Assembly: GCA_039704465.1 (NCBI GenBank)
Contig: JASFAU010000013.1
Coordinates: 558,001 to 622,000, forward strand
DNA: 64,000 bases
Direction: 5' to 3'
Source: Plasmodiophora brassicae
Taxonomy: Eukaryota; Endomyxa; Phytomyxea; Plasmodiophorida; Plasmodiophoridae
In this document: in pieces, positions 58,349 through 64,000 of the stretch
How positions within the stretch are numbered: position 1 is the first letter of the stretch
How the letters are laid out: every line of letters begins with the position of its first letter
The notes under the pieces: model-generated
What the model was told of the DNA's origin: nothing
Seen by the model: only the letters and a program-made list of their open reading frames with translations
The model's database searches: none
Position numbers and translations under genes: made by a program

Positions 58349-58909
58349 TTATTCCATGCTCCTAGCCTGGTTCCTTTGTTTGGTGCGTCTAACGGGGGCC
58401 TGCTGGCGCCGACGACGCGGGTTCTTGTCGGGCCGCGCCGCCTTGACCTTGGACATGTCGGAGCGCCACGCACGCTCCCATCCTGATGGAGGACCTGCAG
58501 GCCGAACCAGATCTCGCGGCGCACGAAGCCGCTGACGGTCAGCTTGATGGTGATGCCGGCCGGGCGCCTGCGGAGAACGCGGTCCTGGGCCTGGTCGTAG
58601 ACGTCGTAGACGCACCCCGCCAACCTGGAGCAGATCATATATGTTCTCGAGGGGCAGACAGCGTCGCGAGGGACGCGGCCGCGCGGTGGTCCGGATCGCG
58701 TCCTGGATACCGCCCCAGATGAAACCCAGTCGCACGTACCGGACACGTTTCATCTCCTGCCACCAGCGCTGCACCTTGGTGGCGTTGTACGGAATATGGT
58801 GCACCGACGTCCTGAAGAACGTGGCACGCAGCGACGAGTTCTCGAAGAAATCTGTTTCGCCCTCCTCCTCGACGTCCAATACACATTTCCCAAGCGGCGC
58901 CGCTTTCAT
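58349..58909 (-). CDS. Hypothetical basic protein
   Basis: From ATG 58909 the minus strand reads MKAAPLGKCVLDVEEEGETD, FFENSSLRATFFRTSVHHIP, QRWWQEMKRVRYVRLGFIWG. After an uncertain junction near 58,600 it continues RRRPAGITIKLTVSGFVRRE and IWFGLQ, and after a 46 nt intron ends with the Arg-rich KNPRRRRQQAPVRRTKQR. No family is recognised. It is convergent with histone H2A. Confidence 0.5.
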   Translation of the reverse strand: MKAAPLGKCVLDVEEEGETDFFENSSLRATFFRTSVHHIPYNATKVQRWWQEMKRVRYVRLGFIWGGIQDAIRTTARPRPSRRCLPLENIYDLLQVGGVRLRRLRPGPGPRSPQAPGRHHHQADRQRLRAPRDLVRPAGPPSGWERAWRSDMSKVKAARPDKNPRRRRQQAPVRRTKQRNQARSME

Positions 58910-58989
58910 CCGGCATCTGCGGCGCACCTCATTGACATTGAGATGATCTTTCAAGACACCGGTGTCTAGGTAGTCGACTCAATGTCAGC

Positions 58990-60260
58990 AGCTTCGGACG
59001 ATCAAGGAGTACCACCGTGCCGGCGATGCATGTCAAACACGGGTTCTCCAGTCTGGCTGTCGAAGAAGGCCAATGAATTCCTGGTTTTGCTATCTTTTAC
59101 GGAAGATCGTTGACATATACTACCTCTGTTTCACAAAAAGACGGTGATTCTCCGTTTTACGCAGTTTCAAAAAAAGACGGTGATTTGTGGTTGAAGGCAC
59201 GCCAACGCAGGCCCAAGGTAGAAATGACTTGGTACTGAGTGGCGAACATACTAATGCTGATCGGGTGAGCATTACCGAATAAAATTGCTTCACGAGTTGT
59301 AGTTATCATTGTTGAATGATCTTCTGCGCGAACTCGATGACGTGGGCAGGTCAAGACGTCAGTAAGCTTGCCTTCACGACGGAGCTTGGACTTGCCGATG
59401 TGCGGCGCCTTGTATCGGTTCGATCCAGCTACCCGCATTGTTCAATCATTGACATCTGCAGCGACAGGAAAATGTCGGTTAGAGTCTCGCAGCCGAGGCT
59501 CCCGAACGACTGCACCGTCGCCGCGATGAGCTCACCAATGTTGCGCTGCTCCAGCTGATGCTTCAGGTACTCAACTACCATGCGTCGTTGGTCATCAGAG
59601 AGATTGGGCTTTCCTCTCAACGACGCATCTGCGTGGCAACCACCGCGGTCAGTGTGTGCGTCTGTTCTAGGGATGGAGAGAATCGCTTTATGGGGCTGGC
59701 TGTCATGAAGATCATGACCATTGGCTCCGCTATGAACTTGTTCGCCCATCGCAGCTACCATAAGTCGCTCTTTGCGACACACGAGAAAGCGACGCAATTC
59801 GGGCCCAAATTTTGGGCACGCAGAGCACCTTCAAAATTTAGAACTGCGCGCCTGTATTGCTCTTCTCAAAGTCTTACAGAGCATATGCTTCAATACCGTA
59901 AATATCCAAGAATGGCCTTAATCTTTCGATGTTTCACAAATCACCGTCTTTTTGTGAAACAGAGGTAGTATCTTTCAAGAAACCGGAGATACGTGACGGT
60001 ATGTTGGCGCTTTCTGACGTCAGGGTCAGTAACGGGTTCATCTTGTTTTCAGGCTGTCCATGATGGATGCCGGACTTGCCACGCCCAGCTGGACGAGTTG
60101 ACACAGAGTTTGCGCCGAATTTGTCGCGCCGAAAAAGCGCTGATGTTGGCATATAGCGCGGATTCGTGCAGATCAACGGCATGCAGTTACGAGCGGAAGA
60201 CGGTACTCGCGTAACTTGCCAGCGCTTCGAAACGAAGATACAGGTCGCCGCACATCAGCA
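58990..60260 (-). pseudogene. Decayed tandem copy of the downstream secreted-protein gene
   Basis: 58,990-59,117 matches 60,435-60,545; 59,971-60,110 matches 60,546-60,690; then the match jumps to 61,205-61,320. So this is a partial copy of the gene at 60333-62064 with about 510 bp deleted and an 849 bp transposon inserted. Frameshifts break all frames. Confidence 0.85.
59120..59968 (-). mobile_element. Mariner-type element remnant with TIRs
   Basis: Ends carry inverted repeats ctacctctgtttcacaaaaa (both ends, about 28 bp) flanked by a TA duplication, the Tc1/mariner hallmark. Minus-strand frames inside read GKPNLSDDQRRMVVEYLKHQ and NIGELIAATVQSFG, resembling the helix-turn-helix start of a mariner transposase. 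At 849 bp with no DDE core it is non-autonomous. Removing it restores continuity with the parent gene sequence. Confidence 0.88.
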
Positions 60261-60332
60261 GTTTCGATGTCGCAGCAAGTATGACAATTGCGGATGATTT
60301 CGTCGCATTTATTCAAATTTGGTCATATCGGT

Positions 60333-62064
60333 TTAGTTGGGCGAGAGATCATGCGGAGCAGGTGATGACGCTTCGAAATGCCGACGAAGTTTGCTGCGGA
60401 TCCGACTGAGAATATCATCTCGAATATGTTCCTTCTTACCACCGTGCGGGCGGTGCATGCCAAACACGGGCACACCAGTCTGCTTGTCGAAGAAGGTCAA
60501 TGAATTCTTGGTCTTGCTTTCTTTTACGTTGAACATCGTCGACATCTTTTCAACGAAATCGGACATACGTGACGGTATGTTCGCGTTTTTTGACTGCAGG
60601 GCCAGTAGAGGGTCCATCTTGCTTTCAAGCAGCTCATGATGGATGGCGGGGCTCGCTGGACGAGTTGACGCACGGTTTGTGCCAAGGTTGCCGTTGGTGG
60701 ATTTCATTGTCGTGATGCATTGGGATTCAGCACGGGAGGCAATCGCCTTGGAGCCAATCGTCGCGGCTGGCGGTGGAGACGAAGGTCCTGTTCTAATCTC
60801 AACGTCCCCATGTTGGGCGATAGGACTCGAGAGTTTCGTTTCAAGCACATCCTGCACATCTTCGGCGATGTCGACGTCACTTTCAGACATGTCCTGCTTC
60901 CTCTTCCTGTTCCTCCTGTTCCTCTTGCTCTTGCTCTTCTTTTTCTTCTGCACAATCCGTTGGCGGGGCTCTGATCGCGGGAAAAGTGGCGTTGTCAGGT
61001 CATTCACGGACAGGCCGAAGACCTTGGTGATCGCGGATTTCGTCAACCCAATTTGAATTCGGTGCACAGCGTCTCCATTACGCCGAAACGTTGACGACAA
61101 CTTGTTTTTGCGGATCTCCCGATTCAAATTGCGCTCTTCGTAGGCCTGATAGATTGCACGCCTTCGACATGTACTCTAACATGGTCTCTTGAACCGGGTT
61201 AGTCCTTACGTTGATGCTGGCATAGCGCGGATTCGTGCGGATCAACGGCAGTAACGAGCGGAAAACGGTCACGTAACTTGCCAACGCTTCGAAGCGAAGA
61301 TACAGGTCGTCGCACAGCGTCTCCCTAAGTTGAACAACACGAACCGCTTCGATAACGCGCTCAATTCGTGAAACTTCTGTCGGATCGCTCCGGGCCAAGG
61401 TCATCACCTGAATGAACTCGGCTGGCATGATGGACATGGCTACCCCGTCAGCCAACATTGAATCGACAGTCATGCTGTGTACGTCCTGGTCTTGTCGATG
61501 AAGAACTTCCCCGGTAAATTTCAATACGCCGCCTTCTATCTTCAAGACGTCGCTGAACGGCGTCTCTGCCACAGCAGCGTGGATCACCTCCGCTTGAGCT
61601 GATCTAACCAGCCGGTACATCGCTTGTCCAACATCAAACACGTCGTCCGGCGAGTGTGGATCCACAGACGCAATCCACGAGTGCATCGATGCCATCACGG
61701 AGTGAACATTAATCCAGAACATGAGCACCTGCGCCCCGATGGCCTCAGCAACATAAGGACGTCGCCTGAGCAAGGTTCCCGGCACCATTGACGACAAAAA
61801 GGTTCGGCTGGCGACCATATCCTCAATGATCGACTTCAGAAATTCGCAGGCCATTAGCGCGTCTGCCTCAGCTTGATGCAGATGCGCTTCAACGTCAACA
61901 TCATCGGTACGGTTCCACACGAACGGTACTGGCACAGGTAAAGCCAGAGCGGGACGCGTCGCCGGAGTTCCTCTATCAGTTGCCGTTGGCGCTCGATCAG
62001 AGCCCCACCCAGTGCCGACCAGCGTCATGAACACGACCAGAACATTGAGCCACGACGGTGCCAT
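60333..62064 (-). CDS. Large secreted protein of unknown function
   Basis: Two exons (intron 61023-61101) give 550 residues. A signal peptide opens the protein (MAPSWLNVLVVFMTLVGTGW). The middle is helical (AIGAQVLMFWINVHSVMASM, FRSLLPLIRTNPRYASINV). After the intron come a very basic stretch (QKKKKSKSKRNRRNRKRKQD) that could be a nuclear or nucleolar signal, and a C-terminal FFDKQTGVPVFGMHRPHGGK. Signal peptide plus nuclear-type signal is a pattern seen in some effectors; that is inference. The CACGTG-box repeat lies upstream at 62,205. Confidence 0.75.
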
Positions 62065-62204
62065 CCTCTAGTATCAATGCAGTCTGCCCAGACCCGCCCG
62101 CACCAGACGCACTGCGACCTCCACACAGAATCGCGGTCTTCGCGCAATGCGCGGCGGTTTCGCTCGCTATTTTTGGCAACGAAACGCCGCTCCAAGTGCC
62201 GCTA

Positions 62205-62550
62205 CAATTGACGTAACTGCCACGGGAATCCAAGTGGCAGCAAGGAAAAAAACCGTGGCCGGAACGTTGCTGGCACTTGGACCTTGCTGGCACGGAAAAC
62301 CACGTGGCAGCAGCCAGCAGGGTCAAGGAAACCACGTGGCAGGCTGGCAGCAACCCTAGCTGCCACGTGGTTTTCCGTGGCAGCAACTGGTGAGTGGTGT
62401 GGCGCTGGACAACGCGGAGGCCGCCGCCCGCATTTGCTTGCTGCTGCGGTCGGCGTGGTTTCGTCGTGGTCGTGGTCCTCCCGTCGGGTGCATGTCGTCG
62501 TCATCGTCGTGGGTTGTCGTCGGTCGTCGCTCATTCGCAGTCGTCCGAGT
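62205..62550 (-). promoter_or_regulatory. Upstream repeat with CACGTG boxes, copy 2
   Basis: Reverse-complement partner of 15,030-15,375, ending about 140 bp before the secreted-protein start at 62064. It contains several ccacgtggttttccgtgg-type units. Confidence 0.65.
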
Positions 62551-62664
62551 CCCGTCCCTGTCGATTGTCTTCGCGCGCCGCCAGTCGTAGGTGTTGGTCT
62601 CGCGTGTCTCTCGATTGTCGTCCCTCGTTCGCCGGTCGTCTGGTTCGCGTTTATGTTGCCTTAT

Positions 62665-63015
62665 CATGTAGCCCTCCCCCCATTTGGGAATGGGGTTCCA
62701 GGGTTCTTCCAGTATTCCACGTTTTCGTGGGAAACGACATTATTTGAATCGTGGCGTGAATGCCAAGCCGCAATTGGATTATTTTGCGATGCGACGTTCC
62801 AACCGTTCCGCATGGGACAGCAGCTTTGTCAACCCGACGGAGCTTTGTCAACCCGACGGAGCTGCTGTCCCGTATGCGAAACGGTTGGAACGTCGCATCG
62901 CAAAATGATCTAATTGCGGCTTGGCATTCATGCCACGATTCAAATGTCGCTTCCCACGAAAACGTGGAATACTGGAAGAGCCCTGGAACCCCATTCCCAA
63001 ATGGGGGCTGCATAG
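62665..63015. repeat. Long fold-back (inverted duplication), ~160 bp arms
   Basis: Arms 62665-62825 and 62860-63015 are about 93% complementary. The centre holds two tandem copies of a 19 bp unit (tttgtcaacccgacggagc). The arms encode nothing recognisable. Confidence 0.9.
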
Positions 63016-63018
63016 CAT

Positions 63019-63470
63019 GTCCCGCGTCGGTGCCACAGCCTGGATCTACTCCCGGGTCGAGAACAGGCCGCTCGCGTTCAGCAGGAGCCAATGTCGGAAA
63101 GCGCTCTGACCAGCGCTAGCTGCAGAACTCGGCCAGGGCGTCCTCGTCTTCAATGGATACCGCCGCCGTGTTCTATCCGCCCTCATGCTTCGTGGTATGC
63201 TGGACTCGTCCCAGCTGCATGCCACACGCCAGGCGAAGCCTCCATCAAGGTTCGTCTTCAAGCAAATCGTGTGGTCCGTGCAGATCAAGGATGGCACTCC
63301 CGTCCCGTTCCTGGTTTGTGTCATGCGTTTGGGCGCTGGACAACGCACACAGCAATCTGAACACGATGGTCAAGGAATGCAGCCGCGAGGGACGATGTTG
63401 CGCCAGACTCGACAACGCGTTTATGGGTCCGATATGTGCCCAAGTAGGTGGGAGGCTTAGGCACAAACGA
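63019..63470 (+). CDS. Possible multi-exon gene fragment
   Basis: Coding-like pieces read LVFNGYRRRVLSALMLRGML and FVFKQIVWSVQIKDGTPVPF (63,140-63,310), then CSREGRCCARLDNAF. Frames shift between them and introns of 39 nt or less would be needed, so this may be a decayed gene. No family recognised. Confidence 0.3.
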
Positions 63471-63531
63471 TATTCCCGTGTGTGTACGGTCGTCGGTTCA
63501 CTATTACTGTGGTGGGCAGAGTCTGCCGACT

Positions 63532-64000
63532 GATGATGTCGGCTGTCGCATTCATGTCCATAGCGGTCCTTACGGCTCGCAGCGTTGGCGAGATGGTTGT
63601 TACGTCAGCAGACGGACGTTCTCGTTCACCGACCTGCTACTCGATGACGTTCGGCAATGGTTCTTTCGTTGTGGAAGGGCATTCCGAAGCGCTGTGCCCG
63701 AGATGCGATGTTTCCAACAAGCTCGCGCTCGTCCAGGTGCAAACGTTTGCAACCAACGTCGCCGACTGGGCGGATAGGTGCACCACGGCGGGATGCACCG
63801 GTCTCATTCTGTACGTGGCCGGCCCAGGATCCCAGCTGCAGACCACGATGCAATTGACGGCGTGGTCGTACTGGATGCCGCAGGCGGCGCCAGCATTCGC
63901 AGCGCTACCGATTGTCGTATGTACTGACGATGTGGGGGCGATCGGCGCGGCGGATGTGGTACGAATTTCATCGAGCGCCCCTGGCCGGGAGAACCCGATG
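63532..64000 (+). CDS. Secreted or membrane protein, 5' part only
   Basis: An open frame from ATG 63532 (or 63535) runs off the window end, 156 codons so far without a stop. It starts with a signal peptide (MMSAVAFMSIAVLTARSVGE). The next part has paired cysteines (CPRCD, RCTTAGC) and LALVQVQTFATNVADWAD with TGLILYVAG, recalling protease-associated or periplasmic-binding-like folds seen at the N-termini of receptors. Too little is present to name it. Confidence 0.6.

Noticed and set aside
59390..59430. cggttcgatcc, resembling a tRNA T-arm
   Set aside because: No matching acceptor stem, D-arm or anticodon arm can be drawn around it; it lies in the mariner remnant.
63046..63348. Minus-strand frame of about 100 codons
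   Set aside because: No family resemblance, and plus-strand readings in the same place look more protein-like.

Overview
This window is nuclear DNA from a gene-dense, GC-rich, unicellular eukaryote. Almost every gene is cut by short introns, mostly 47-79 nt with GT-AG ends. Products are therefore only readable after splicing small exons together. I rebuilt splice structures by hand and kept those where frames close (total coding length divisible by three) and conserved motifs join correctly. The set includes an augmin subunit (HAUS3), a DASH-type Dad4, a CDKL kinase, a probable axonemal protein, a mucolipin TRP channel and a PL14-type polysaccharide lyase. This suits a flagellate-stage protist; I lean towards Rhizaria/SAR, but that is inference.

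Layout. 1-12,930: two inverted copies of a ~540 bp sequence enclose a small conserved protein, a PIAS/Siz SUMO ligase, GNA1 acetyltransferase, a CH-domain coiled-coil protein, a PITH protein, CSN8 and an App1-like phosphatase. 12,963-23,132: PL14 lyase-like surface protein, FkbM methyltransferase, THOC6-like WD40 protein, UBE2E-type E2, a BCL7-like protein and a PH-domain protein. 23,180-33,000: a decayed transposase, ESF2/ABT1, a secreted helical protein, QCR7, proteasome alpha-4, and a Gag-like relic with inverted flanks. 33,100-41,100: Dad4, MADS-box factor, axonemal-type protein, TBC GAP, HEAT protein. 41,600-58,900: U2 snRNA, CWC27, CDKL, a BAR protein with DPF motifs, mucolipin, HAUS3, a jacalin-FYVE protein, a tandem VOC protein and histone H2A. 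58,990-64,000: a large secreted protein, its decayed tandem copy carrying a mariner-type insertion, a long fold-back, and the 5' part of another secreted protein running off the end.

The genes are mostly housekeeping: SUMO/ubiquitin, COP9, proteasome, splicing, mRNA export, rRNA processing, spindle, endolysosome. The accessory layer is secreted proteins, relic mobile elements and inverted repeats. Most notable are an upstream sequence shared by two distant secretory-pathway genes, a probable duplicated divergent promoter driving the lyase, recurrent near-perfect local inverted duplications, and introns at or inside start codons.
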